Below, piece by piece: positions 12,351 through 25,226 of a stretch of DNA of 64,000 bases. A program made the position numbers and the translations under genes. The DNA is from Tetrahymena thermophila SB210 (taxonomy: Eukaryota; Ciliophora; Oligohymenophorea; Hymenostomatida; Tetrahymenidae). Within the stretch, counting starts at the first letter, position 1, and every line of letters begins with the position of its first letter. The notes under the pieces were generated by a model. That model did no database searches, was not told where the DNA came from, and was given only the letters and a program-made list of their open reading frames with translations. The DNA is taken from the NCBI RefSeq assembly GCF_000189635.1, contig NW_002476086.1, positions 1-64,000 of the forward strand, given 5' to 3'.

Positions 12351-13250
12351 ATGTATCACCCTATTAATGAACCCAATTAGAAGAAGTCTTGCTTACAAGT
12401 ATACATTTCTTGGACTTCATACATCAATTTAGTAATCAGTATTGCAGCATTAGCATTTGGTATCTATATAGGAGTAAAAAATAAAAGTGTCTGGTCTAAT
12501 TCTAGTTTTGATTGGAATAAAACTTTAATTGCTCTTTTGATTGCTGGCTCAGTTTTCCTCTTACTTGCCTCTATTGCAGGTATCTGTGGAGGTAGAAAAC
12601 AAAACAAATGCTGCATTTTCATTTTCTAAATACTTAGCATCATCCTTGCCTTATTTTTCCTTGTCGCAGGCTTTATATTCTTAGGTTTGACAGATTCTCA
12701 CTTTACTGATATCAAAGACAGTACCTGCTAAGATAAAGGAAGTAATGGAACTGAAATTTTCTATTATGGTTAAGAAGCTTACAACAGTGCTTTTTCATTG
12801 TTCTGCACTTAAAGATGTCCCTGTAAAGTTACAAACACTGAAGTAAAAAGCTATATTACTAAAAATTACATATAAATGGTTCCTTTCATGCAAGATAATG
12901 GATCTGTAAAAGTCCAAGATTGCTAAGATTACAAGACTGTCTTTTCAAACTCTGATGTTAAAAACTAAGCTAATTGGTTATAATCCTTGGAAGATTCTTT
13001 TGACTGTACTGGTATGTGTAAAAAGCCAGCTAATATTTATTTCTTCAGTGATATTAACAATGGTATACCTGATAATGATACTTGCAAAGAAAAGTTCTAA
13101 GATTTTGTTCAAAGCTATGGTAGAGTTGCCTATATTGTAGGTTTAATTGTTGGTGCTTATCTCTTGATAAACGCTATTCTCGCTTTTTGCTTATGTTGCA
13201 GAAAGAAAAACTCAGGATAATCCCTTTATGAACGTTTTGCAAACTATTGA
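12351..13250 (+). CDS. Tetraspanin-like four-pass membrane protein, copy 2
   Basis: Intron-less frame of 299 residues, ATG 12351, TGA 13248-13250. It aligns end to end with the gene at 6485: same N-terminal pattern (MYxPIxEPxQKKSC), same four membrane segments, same CPCKV and FDCTGMC loop motifs, same YERF tail. Most differences fall in the large loop, as expected where paralogues diverge in ligand contacts. The copies lie 5 kb apart on the same strand with one unrelated gene between them, so they arose by local duplication. Likely a surface or vesicle membrane protein; function not known. Confidence 0.8.
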
Positions 13251-14652
13251 AGACATTTCTCTATTGATAAAGAGTTCTAAGCTCAAATATAAAAACATAA
13301 TTTATAAAATTAGAATTTCTTCCTAAATTAATCAAAATTATCATTGAGGCAAATAAAGCTTAAAGATAAATATCAGCCTATCTTTACGAATCATTAAAAT
13401 TAATAATTTAAAAACATTAATATTATTGTTTAATTGAATAATTTATCTGTATTTTATATTTATATCTTTAACTAAATAATGATTTAATTGCCATGACATC
13501 TTAAATTCTAAATTATTTCATTTTATTAATTACTATATTATTTAATTTGTAAGAAAACAAAATAATTGTCTTTATATTATATTCCAACCACTTTTAATTT
13601 CAAAATAGATAAGTGTAAAAGAGACATCAATATTTCAAATACTATTTGATATAGAATTATTTTGCAAAAAAAAAAAATTAAATTCATTTTTTGTTATGAA
13701 ATTAAAAAATAAAATTGTAAATTACAATTTATAGAATGAAACCAATTTTATTAGTTCCTATAAATACTAGAGAAAAATTCAAATTTTATAATTTTTAAAA
13801 AAAATAAATGTTTTGATTGAATTTGAAATTAAGAGTATAGAATAAAATAGAAATATTCTATATTTAATTTTAAATAAAAATAATAAATTTTATATAATAT
13901 GAAAATTGTATTTAGATTTTAAATACATACTTTATTAATTATTTTTCTTATTTTATTTTACTCAGTATATCTAGATATTAATAATAAACTAAGTTAATAT
14001 TAAAGTATATCCTTAAATATCTATTTGATTGCTTATTATCAAAGTTGAGATTATGCTTGTTATTTTAGTAATCTTTTTGTCTATTATTTATGTGTGGATG
14101 GATATCTTATTTTGATAATTATATTAAGCAATCCATCTCTTGTAACAAAAAATTTTTTTAATTTATGGTAATAATTTAATTAAATTTGTGGTGATTTTAT
14201 GAGAAGATTAATACGTTCTTTTATTTTCTATTTGTTTATATTGAATTAATAGATTCTGTATTAACCAATCAATTTAAAAATAAATTGTATTATTTATTAA
14301 TCACCATAAATAATTATTTATATTTTATATTTTTCAATAATATCTAAAATGATTAAATTGATAATATCTTTAGATTATTTTTATTAAATTTGATTTATGA
14401 TATGTAAAAATCAAAAACTTTCTTTTAAAAAGTTAATTGAATTTGCTAAAAAACTTACAACTTAGAAAATTTCTGGAATAAATTCAATTTTGTTACTAGA
14501 GCCATTTTAATAAATATAGAAGAATCAAATAGAACTAATTTATACTTGCTTTTTATTCAGATTTACTATAAAAGCTCTATTGTTTGTTTTAAAATAATAT
14601 AAATAATTAATTAATGCATTTTATTTCAAGATTTCTTATTCATTCAATAAAA
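13251..14652. other. Intergenic AT-rich spacer
   Basis: About 1.4 kb of A/T-rich sequence. The only item of note is an in-frame upstream ATG at 14614 for the next gene, which would add 13 residues. No other gene was recognised. Confidence 0.6.
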
Positions 14653-15546
14653 ATGGAAACTCAATAAATTAAATTAGGTAAAGTTAAAGTCCCTATTTTA
14701 AATTTCCGTGAAGGAGGCAGCATTCCTTAGATCGGCTACGGTACTTATGAGCTACGTTAGAATGACTGCATCATAGGAGTAACAGAAGCACTTAAGATTG
14801 GATATACTCATATTGATACTGCTAGCGTTTATAGAAATGAATAAGATATAGCAAAGGTTATACACAATCCTGCTTATGGAATTAAACGTGAAGACTTATT
14901 TATCACTTCTAAAATAAGTCCTGGTGAATAAGGTTATGAATAGGCCAAAAAAGCTGTTTAAGATATGCTTACTCGCTTAAATATTAAATATCTAGATTGT
15001 GTTTTAATCCATTGGCCAGGAGTTAGCAAATTGCCTCCAAATGACCCTAAAAACGCCCAAATTCGTCTCGAAACATGGAAGGCCCTTATAGAGTTGAGAA
15101 AAGCAGGTGTAATTAAACATATTGGAGTCAGTAACTTTAATATTAACCATCTCCAGCATTTAATTGAAAAAAGTGAATTCAAACCAGAAATGAATTAGTT
15201 TGAAATTCACCCTCTATGTTTCAATAAAAAAACAATAGAATTTTGCTAAAAGAATGGTATTTTAGTAGAAGCATATAGTCCTCTTGCCAGATAGCATGAA
15301 AAAGTGATGAAGCATCCATTAATTAATTAACTTGCTTAAAAGTACAAAAAAACTGTAGCATAGGTAATCTTAAGATGGGCTCTTTAAAATAATATGGTAA
15401 TTATCCCTAAATCAAAAACCCCATAGCGTATTTAAGAAAACATAGATATTCTAGATTTTGCCTTAAGTCCTTAAGAATTAGAATAAATGAATTAGCTTGA
15501 TGAAAACTTACATACATGCTGGGACCCTATTTCAGTTACTCATTGA
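14653..15546 (+). CDS. Aldo-keto reductase
   Basis: Intron-less frame of 297 residues, near the usual 300-320 of the family. NADPH-dependent reductases of this fold reduce aldehydes and ketones in the cytosol. The catalytic tetrad is visible: Asp55 and Tyr60 in HIDTASVYRNE, Lys87 in FITSKIS, His120 in VLIHWPG. The later signature GVSNF and the cofactor-binding IPKSKT are also present. The substrate cannot be told. The start at 14653 is preferred because AAAAATGG is a typical A-rich ciliate context; an in-frame ATG at 14614 would add MHFISRFLIHSIK, which could be a weak targeting sequence. Upstream and downstream flanks are plain AT-rich DNA. Confidence 0.93.
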
Positions 15547-16252
15547 ATTTTAAGCAACTTTTAAACTTATTTATTACAAACAAACTTCTAAAAATAGGAA
15601 AATTTAATTTTATAAGTTTGATGATAAAATTTAATGTATGTATATTTTATGTGAAAATTATTTTTATTAAGAATTTATATCTAAAAATTCCTTTTTAATC
15701 ATATATCATAAATATTTTTTATGATTCAATTTTCTCAATAAGAATTATTTTTACTTTCATTAGCAAGAGTTTCTTAAAAAAAGAAAAGTGATTTCATTAA
15801 ATAGAAATAGCAAATATGCAAAAAATAATCTGCATGTTTTCTTTTATAAAAAATATCTTGCTCTAAAAACGAATTTAAATTTTTAAAATTAAGCTTATTA
15901 TCTGATGGTGTGTTTTAGGTGTATTGAAATTGTCTATCTTTAATTATGAATTTATGAGTAATATTATCTACATACAATTTAAGTTTTTTCTTATTATTAA
16001 ATTACAATAGCTAATCTAAGATATATATCAGGTTGATTTTCTGAATTTTTATTAGGCAGCTTTTTTTGAAGTATCTATTTTAATAACTAAATATATTGAA
16101 TAATTTACATCAGTTCTTTTTGCCTAAATTTACTTATCAGACGACTAACTAGTTTCAAATATTCTATCTATTTATTCTTATAAATAAGTATCTATTGAAA
16201 GTGAAAACAATTTAATTAATATAATAACAATTTTACATTTTTAATAAAAATC
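15547..16252. other. Intergenic AT-rich spacer
   Basis: About 700 bases between two plus-strand genes with no coding or RNA feature recognised. Confidence 0.6.
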
Positions 16253-18699
16253 ATGTTTAGAAAGATAATAAATAAAACTATTAACAAAGGTTATGATGCT
16301 TAGAATTGCGAGATTTGCAAAAAAAATCTATCATTTTTGTAATATATTTTTACTAACATAAGAAAATAAAATATTTAATAATTAAATAGCAAATTAAAGA
16401 GAATTCATAAATGTAAAAGATGTCTGAGATTCGTCTGTGCAGATTGCGGATCTTAAAAAGCAATAGTAATTAAAATAAACATAATTTTGATATTAATTTA
16501 AGATCTAAAATACTTAAAATTATTATCATATAACTTTAGATACCAGGATATGATGTTAAACCAAACGAACCCCATAGAATCTGCAATATTTGTCACAGAG
16601 AACTTGATATTTAAATTAAAATTATCAAATGTGTAAATAGTCTTACTATTAAAATAAATCCATGGTTAAAATTTATAAAAATAGAATGATTTGTGCTGGA
16701 ATCAGAATAGTTACATTTCAGAAAGATGGCGCAATTCAATTAATCTTTATCAGCTTGAGTAAAATTTTATGCATGATTTTTCTTTATCTACCAAGTTTTA
16801 TAAAATTAAACTTATTTAAAAATTAAAATAGAAAAAAGAAAACAGCCTTTTAGTCATTTAGTTACTACGAATACCTAGAATAATATGCTAAAAATAAAGA
16901 AAATTACGAATCTGAAATAGAAATAATTACAAAAGATGTTGATTTAGTAATTTACTATTACATTATTTTAGTTATTTATTTATTTAATAAACATTTAAAT
17001 TGTTTACTAAATTGTGTTGAGAATCAATTATTTTATTAATTTTATTGTTTAATAAACAGGGAAGAAGTGATAGTTAAGTTTTCAATTACTCAAGCAGATA
17101 ATTTATTGAATAGTTATAAGAAGGTTAAAGTGTAGAATCAGTCAGACAGAATATTAAAAATGTTTTAATTGCTTTAGTTGTAAAATATCCATATTTAGGA
17201 TATTGCTAAGGAATGAATTATTTAGCTGTTGTTTTGCTTTGCTTTACCAATGAAGAAGTCGCATTTCAATTATACTGCCATCTTATTGATAATATACTTC
17301 CTGATAAATACTACTAAAAGAACGGAAAAGGATCCGGATTAATAGGATTTATGGCAGAGTGTTATGTTTTGAGAAACCTTATTCCTTCTTATTTTGAAGA
17401 CTAGGATGAAATAAATCACTTTCAAACATTTTTAGAAATGCAATGTCCAAACTACTTGCTCACTCTTCTAATAAATACATTAAATGTCACCTGTGTTTTT
17501 CATGTATGGGACTTAATGTTTATGGAAAACTCTGTAATATTTTACTCTATAAAATAAATATAAATTATTAAAAAATTAACTTAAATTTATATATTAGATA
17601 ATCCCATTTGAGAGGTGCATCATTTCTATGATTTAGATTAATAAGGAACATATTTTAGACTATTTTAAAAATCCTAATGTAAGTGATGCTATTTTGAGAA
17701 ACACTACATATGATGAGTTGAAAGCAAAAATGAATTTTTCAATTTGTGAAGAAAAAAGAATAGCACTTATGGAATAATTTTATTAAGAATTTAGTGATAA
17801 ATGGACAAAAGATAACTCGAATATTCATTATTAACTTAAAAAAATAACTAAGTTCTCAATTGATGAAATAAAATAAATTTAAAAACAATTCAATAAATTA
17901 TTAGAAACTAAATATCCCTAAGATTAACAATAAGAAAATCAAAATGTAGAAGAATCAAATTCTCCTCCAAAAGAAACCGAAATGACTAGACCAAAGTCAG
18001 AATCAAAAAAATTTTAAAAAAGAGGAATAAGTAAACAAGAATTTGTGAATTTAATGATAAAATTTAATCAAGAATATTAAGCTGAACATAAAATCATTAT
18101 AAAAAACGAGTAGCTTTAAAAGATATTTGAATTATTTATAGAAGTAGAAGGAGGTGTTTTAGATTTTAGGTAAAAATTTTTTTAATTTTTAAATATTAAT
18201 TATTTTTGAAAAGCACCAATATTATAAATAAATCAAAAGTAATACTTGGGTTTTTAAAAAATAAATGCTAAAATTTAAATATTTTATTTGATTTTTATCA
18301 ATTTTGATTAATTTAAATTTTTTAAAAAAAAGAGAATTTTTATGCTGCATGAGTATAGTTACTAGAGGAGATGTTAAAGAAAAACTGGAGATGTTTTTTT
18401 ATATTTTTGATGCAAACAAAAAGTAATACCTATCAAAAAATGAATTCTTTTTCTTGATAGATACACTCATACACTCAATTGCAGTTATAGAAAAAAATAA
18501 AAATTTAAAAGAAAATGCTTGTTAATTTTTAATTTCTTTAGAAGACGAATACATGAATAAAGAAAAAATATCCTTAAGCGATTTTTTACTTCTACTTTCT
18601 TCTCCATTTATTTAAGAATTATCATATATATAATAAGCGGAGTAGAGCAGAAATACAGTATAAGTGATGTTTCTTAATTTGAAAACACTATACGATTGA
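16253..18699 (+). CDS. FYVE-type zinc finger + TBC Rab-GAP + EF-hand-like protein
   Basis: Seven exons give 635 residues: 16253-16465, 16540-16632, 16685-16758, 16832-16946, 17060-17533, 17598-18169, 18333-18699; all introns are GT..AG. Residues 19-88 carry eight cysteines in FYVE spacing (C19/C22, C54/C57, C62/C65, C85/C88; HKCKRCLRFVCADC), though the WxxD and the basic RR/KHHCR core are weak. A TBC domain follows with the Gln finger in YLGYCQGMN and the conserved FHVWDLMF. The Arg-finger block reads ITKDVDLGRS, with Arg five residues after Asp rather than the usual three. The C-terminal part has an EF-loop-like DANKKQYLSKNE. The expected role is a Rab GTPase-activating protein recruited to endosomal phosphoinositides, similar in plan to GRAM-TBC-EF proteins of the TBC1D8/9 type. 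Confidence 0.88.
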
Positions 18700-19509
18700 T
18701 GTTACAATATGTTATCTTAACTCTTTGACTAAACTATTATTAAAAAACCTAATAATTAATTGGCTTACTTAATAAAATTTATTTATGTAACAAAATGATA
18801 AGAATTTATATTAATAATTTACTTATTCATTTATATAATGATTTTGATATATAATTTGTTTAAATTTTAAGTATTTAGTAAATTATTTTAAAGATAATAT
18901 TAAATAATTCAATAGATTAATTACACTTTTTAACAAATCATGTCTATGAATAAGAAATTATGAGAGTTTATTTAAAATCTTTTTTTTTACATTAATCATT
19001 TCAAATTTAAATGGTTTATTTTTGTTTGTAAATAATTGTAATAGAATTATTTTTTAATGAAAATACATTAGAGAAATTCTTTAAAAATTAACTAATATAG
19101 ATAAAAAGATACACTTGGCAATAACAATTATATTATTTATATAAAGAATTTCAGCCTATATGAATGATTAATATTTTAAGGTGAAAACTCATCAAAAATA
19201 GCAATAATCATATAGTTTTGCTGACTTTTTATTTATTTATTATATTAAAGTAGAATGTAATAATTGATTGACTGATTGCTAATTTTAATTATGTGATGTT
19301 AATTAAAGAGCAATCTATTTATAATAATCTCGAAAAAGTAATATTTATTTATTTGTTAGTTAGTTAGTCTTTAGTTTATGGATAGGTTTTTAGAAAATTT
19401 TGGATTTTTTAAAGAATTTAGACAAACAAAATAATCAGATTTGTATTATTTCTATTATTTCTTTTTTCTATCTAATTCCTTTGTTTGCTGTTTCAGCTGA
19501 TCAGACGCT
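18700..19509. other. Convergent intergenic region
   Basis: About 800 bases between the 3' ends of two converging genes. A 40-codon frame at 19378-19500 (+) is hydrophobic and Phe-rich and looks like chance. Short TTAG runs occur near 19358-19372. Confidence 0.6.
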
Positions 19510-20388
19510 TCAATAAATCATCTTAGAGTAAAAAGGACGAGAATGAGTCTAAGAAGCTACTCTGCTTAAATATAAATTATTTTTGTTGGCAGATGAGAAT
19601 ATAGGTGAAGGTGTAGAAGAGTACTTTGCGTAGGAGGGTGTATAAGTTTATGGAGTATTAAACAAAACTCTGCTAACGGAAGGTTATTGGTGAGAAGTTA
19701 GGGTTGTACTCATACTTGAAGAAGTTGAATAAATTGAATTTATATGACTTTTGGCTTGAGGATATGAGGTTTAGTAAGAGTTCTAAACAGAGTTTCTTGA
19801 TCCATAGCTACTTGCAGCCCTTTTATTGGGAGTATCAAAGAGCTCATCAATAACTTACCTTGTCCTATTTGCAGCAGTTGGGGTGGTTGAATGACCGAAC
19901 AAAACATCTTAGTGACTATTTGATGAACTTAAGCCTCTTGAGTATAATTTGAGTTAACCTTCATACTTCTTTAGCTGTCTGACAAATGATGGATTGGGAT
20001 TTGCTATGCTTCTTTTAGAACGAACGAATGAAAGTGTACGCTCATAAGCCCATCCTTTCTTTTGCATTAAATAAGCAACTAGTGCAGTGACTGAACGAGA
20101 AATACCAGCATAGCAATGTATCAAAATATTTGTTCTTTGGCGAGCATTTTCAATAAAGTTAATCATTCTACTGAAGTATTGAGATAAGTCCTAATAAAGA
20201 GCATCATCAGCATTAATAATTTCATGCATAGGAATGTCATGGATATTATAGCGTAAGCCTGTACCTCCAGCAACTGTAAGGACAGCTCCAATATTGTGAC
20301 GCTTTAAATACTCTACGTTACTAGCTGCTTCTAAATTTCCTAAATAAATAGCTCCACCCTCTTCACTACGTTCGAGAATTAGATTCAT
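19510..20388 (-). CDS. Dual-specificity protein phosphatase
   Basis: Single-exon frame of 292 residues from ATG 20388 to TGA 19512-19510. Residues 10-145 are a DSP fold: IYLGNLEAAS near the start, general-acid Asp61/62 in NADDALYQ, and the active site HCYAGISRS with Cys92 and Arg98. These enzymes hydrolyse phospho-Tyr and phospho-Ser/Thr and often act on MAP kinases. The last 150 residues are Ser/Thr/Tyr-rich and low complexity, a likely regulatory tail. The start is the first Met before the fold, but the frame stays open upstream with protein-like composition to about 20460, so a further 5' exon is possible. Confidence 0.9.
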
Positions 20389-22234
20389 GTCTTAGAAATA
20401 TCTGCTTGAAGCTGAAGTATAAACGGGGAAATGGCCATATGATGAGGCGTAATTGTTTTGACTCTAGATGTATTGCACTTTATAAATTTAAAAAATGGAT
20501 TAAAATTATATTTTCTATTATCAAATTTCTGTGCTCATATTTATTGTGTATAAAAAAATTTTCAGCAAGTTATAGCATCATAGTTATTTTGCCAGTAAAA
20601 AATCTAAGTGACTGATTTTATTTAGAAATATAAAAATGAAGAAAATTTGCTATGCTATGTGGCTATTAAGATATTCTATATTCATAAGCATGATTAATGG
20701 ATAAGGTAAGGTAAATGCTTCGCTGATTTATCGGATATTTTGTAATTTGAAGATATTTACTTTTGTCTAGTTTAGTTAGCAGTGTGAGGAGTTGATTTGG
20801 TGATTTGTGTGAGGAAGATAATATATTAATTTATTGCTTTAATATTTTTTTTTTCTTGATATTTTTCACAAATTTTAGGACTTTTCTAAATTTTTTGGTT
20901 TTTATTATTAATTAAAAAGATTGTTTGTCAGCAATTTAATAAAAAAGCAGCAGAATTGAGCCAATTATTCGATTACTACCAATCATATGAGTTAATCAAA
21001 ATAATTAAATTTACAATGAGCTTGTAATATAGGTTTAAGAAAAATATATTTTTATATGTGAAGCATAGATAAGCTCCTAAAGCTTCTAAATGGCAATATA
21101 AATTCTTTTTAGAGAATAAATTAAAATTTATTTGCCTTTGAAAGATATTGCACTGGATATATCTCATTATATAAATTCAAACAAAAATTTGAGTATATTA
21201 AAAAACATTTTTGTTATTCTATGTGTTATCATAAAACAATGATATATATTAAAATTAGATGTACCTTTTACTTAATAAATCCTATATTTTGTGAAAATTA
21301 TTTGTAGCCTTTAAAATTTTGTGAAGTACATTTTTATAAAATTTGTTATTAAACAAAAGACACTATCATTTGTACATATATAATTTATTTTTCGTCTAAA
21401 AATAGTATTAAGAATCAAGCTGAAATGCGAAATAATATTTTTGTTTAAATATATAGATAAATAATTTTACAAAATATTGTTTTCTAAAGCATTTGCTATT
21501 TGTAAATTAAATATTACCCTTATATGATAAACTCATTTTAGAAAATTAAAAACTTCTAAATAACATCCACAAATAAATATCAAATATCTTGAATAAATTT
21601 TAAACCAGTTCAATTCAAATATAAATAAAAAACCAATTTACTTACTGAAAACTAACTTCTTAGTCTATTTTAAATCATGAATAAATTATTTAGATAAAAA
21701 ATTCAACTTTATCTTTTAAATTGAGCTTTATATTCTATTTAAAGATTATTTTATAAATCTATTCTTCAAACTCTAAAATAATAATTTTTGATGTTCCAAA
21801 CAATTTTATTGAAATAGCAAACTAAATGCATTTATTTAATTTAAATTATTTGCTATAATAAGGAAAATAGTAAATTATTGTAGGGCTAGTCTTGATCAAA
21901 AAGAAAATAATGATTATAATTTACTGGTTTAATATATCTATGAATAAATTTAAAGAAGTATAAAATATATAATGGAGTTTATAAAAAGTATTTCAGTGAA
22001 TATTTAATTTTTATATAAAATAAATATGAATTATATTTTCGAAAGAATTTTAGAATTGATGGAATAGATAAAATAATCTATATGCGCAATATATAATATT
22101 TATTAAATAAATATCTACTTCTAAAAATACAATATTTCTAATTAAACCAGATAACTATTTTGATAAGCTTGAAAAAAGGAAGGTTGTAACTCTAAAAAAA
22201 GGAAGTAAGTTTTTTGAAATATTTATATTTTAAT
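20389..22234. other. Intergenic region, 5' of phosphatase and 3' of receptor-like gene
   Basis: About 1.85 kb. The first 70 bases may still be coding for the phosphatase (see that entry). A somewhat GC-richer stretch at about 20640-20830 could be 5' untranslated sequence. A 63-residue minus-strand frame at 20976-21167 has a skewed hydrophobic composition and is treated as chance. The rest is A/T-rich filler. Confidence 0.5.
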
Positions 22235-25226
22235 TCAATTTTCTTTGTTCAAATCTATTACTACTTCGTTTTCGTCATCATTTTTAATCTTTTCTTTACT
22301 GCTACGATTTTCTAAATCTTCAATTTAACTTTTATCTTTTTCTTCTGAATCTTATTTTATTTCATCTAGCTCTGCTTATTGTTATTAATTTTCATTATCA
22401 AAAACTTATTAGCTAGGTTATTCTAATTAATCTTCAGCAGGGTTGTATTCATCATCAATCTCATCAAAAATATAATTGTGAATATTTATTTAATTTTATT
22501 CATTCTCTAAATTACTTTATAAATTTAAGCGTTTTCTTTCTTTTTGTTGTTATTTCACTGTAATTTTTTCCTAACTAACTTAAAATAGCTCATTTTTATA
22601 TTTTGTCTTTCTTTATTCAAATTTTTTATGAAAATAAACAAAGCTTGCAACAACCGCAATTGTTACTAGTACTGCTAATACACAGATATATACAGCTAAA
22701 TTTTTACTGTTAGAATTGCTTGATTCTTGAGCAGAATTTATGCATGAATGATTATTCTATATTTTATAATAATCAAAGCAGCTTAAACACCCATGAAATC
22801 CACCTTTATAGCATGTTTTACAAGTTTTTTCGCATGGAAAACAAATTTAGTTATCAACTATATAAGTTCCATCTGGGCACTTGCACTAACCATTGACTAA
22901 AACCATATTATTTTAGCATTACAAACAAATTGGAACTACCTAAAAACTAGGGTTATCTTAGTTACCAGTCTGTATATAAGAACATAATTTACAATTTGGA
23001 AAGCATGCTGGAGTATTTATAATTTTTTTATATAAAAAATAAGTTTAGTTGAATAATTATTTCAAAATACTAAAATACTGAGTAGATTAATATATAATAA
23101 ATTTAAATTTTTTCCTATCAAAATAAGCAAAAATTAATCAAAAATGAATTAAAATGTAAAATTAGATAGTTTGCTTAGAAACTATCAAAATTTATAAATT
23201 TGTTTTTAATTAATTTCACAAATTTATAGAATTTTTATCAAAATTACAAGAACCTTAATTTGCAATACATGTCAGAACTCCATTTAAAACTTATTCTATT
23301 AATCCGTTAGCACAAACACATTTATTAAATTAAAGAATACGATTAGAAGGGCATGAAGTGCAATTGATATCTAGAGGACCATTACATTGTCCACAAGTTG
23401 AGTGGCACCTCTAACAGATATTTTGCAAAGGATCATCGTAATAGCCATAGTCACAAGTACAAGAACCATCAGAATATAAATAATAACCACTATTGCAAGA
23501 TAGACAATTGTTACTTAAACCCCCATTACATGTTTTACAGTTTCTAAAGCATTCTAATTTTTAACAGTTTTTGTAAAAAAAATATTAAATTAAATTTACT
23601 TGGACAAAATGTTGAGCTAATAGAATCCCAATATCCATTTTAACATTTACAAACTGTACCATCTAAAAATCTACTTAAGCTACATTTAGTGCAAGTATTT
23701 GAATTACCACGACATTCCTAACATAAATATGAACATTCTTGTTTATTTTATAAAAATAAAATATTAACTTAGTTAAATAATATAAATTATATTAAAAAAA
23801 TAAAAGATATATTTTTATTTAAATATTATAAATTAGAGGAGTGGTAAGATAAATTCTAATTTTTTTGGAATAAATGTAAAATTTTATAATCCTTTAAATT
23901 TGAAAATTTTCAATAAAATTTGAGTGTTAGAATTTGAATAATTATGGCCTATTTCTTTAAAATTATAAAACCTGATAATATTTCGTTTTAAATAATGTAT
24001 AGAATACTCTTTTAAGAGCTTAAAAATATAAATATTCTTCGTGAATATATATTACTATTGCAACTATAGCTAGGATCATTCAAATTTTAAAAATAACCAG
24101 GTTGGCAGATACATTAGCCATTATCTAAAACTTTATTAATACTACAAGAAGTACAACTATTGATTTTATTTGAATTAGAGCATGTTAGGCAAGATGGATG
24201 GCATTAAGAACATTTATTTAATATATCATTAGGGTAATAAGATTGTGGGCATGTTGTTAGACAATATTCTTCATTAAAAAGATATTTAGAAAGAGGACTA
24301 CATTATTTATATTTTGCATTAAAGTAAACTAAACTATAAGAATACATCAAAGATGGAGTACTTGGGCCGTAAGTGAATATGTATTAATTGTTCTGAACTT
24401 AAACTTAGCCCTATTATAAGTAAAGAGGATATGATCGATCAAAATTGAATCCATTGTAAGAAAAAAAAGGTTATATATTTTAGCTTCCAATATTTAGTAC
24501 AGAAGTAGTGTAAACATTTGTTGTTGATGATCCTGATAAGCTCTAAAATATTTATAATCCATAATCAGTATTATTTTTATTTTATACAACAATTTAAAAT
24601 CCAGAAATATATTTAATTTAATTATTATCACCAGTAGAAACAATAAATTTTGTGTTATCTGGACTCAATCCTAAAGAAAGTTATATTTAAGTAGAATCAT
24701 TTATAGCTATTTAAAATCCACTTAAGATAGGAATATTAATGTTATTAGTAGTTAAAATCGAGGGTAACGGAGATAGTCTGTTTGGACCTAGCTAATCACT
24801 AACTGATTAACCAGTAATTTGAAAAAAGAAATATTAAATTACTATTCTTGTTTCTGTAGAAGGAACAGATATATAATTAATTGAAAGAAAATCACATTAT
24901 TGGCCACTTTTAACACTTACTTATAGTGTGAAAGAATCTACCCGAATACTTACAATTTAAATATCAATATTAAATAAACTATTTTATAAGCATTTTATTT
25001 TATTTATTCCAACTGCAACTTAAGGAGCAGCACTAAAAGCTGTGGCAAATACAATTACAAAGTTTTTATTTCGATCTCCTGTAGAGCCATCATTAAACAT
25101 ATGAGTAGGAGTAGATTAAAATAAATCCTATGAACCATGCTGAATATTATCTATCTCAGCCCAGGTGTATGGATTGCAGAATATGAATTAAACTAGAGCT
25201 TATATCAAAAAAAGAGTAATCTTCAT
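22235..25226 (-). CDS. H-type lectin / Cys-rich repeat single-pass membrane protein
   Basis: Four exons on the minus strand (25226-24056, 23737-23600, 23553-23248, 23007-22235) give 795 residues. A signal peptide (about residues 1-17) leads into an H-type-lectin-like domain: FVIVFATAFSAAPQVAVGI, then a strand pattern ending in QCDFLSINYISV. A second beta-rich region follows. From about residue 340 come furin-like/EGF-like Cys modules of the CxxC-x-C kind (CSQCHPSCLTC, CQRCHSTCGQC, CEKTCKTCYKG). One transmembrane helix (NLAVYICVLAVLVTIAVVA) lies near residue 645, and the cytoplasmic tail of about 130 residues is acidic and Gln-rich. This is a receptor-like surface protein that may bind glycans; the ligand is unknown. 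The upstream region is shared divergently with the nuclease gene. Confidence 0.82.

Noticed and set aside
14958-15182. Minus-strand frame inside the aldo-keto reductase
   Set aside because: Antisense shadow of a well-supported enzyme gene.
19378-19500. 40-codon Phe-rich frame (+) between converging genes
   Set aside because: Low complexity and short; likely 3' flanking sequence.
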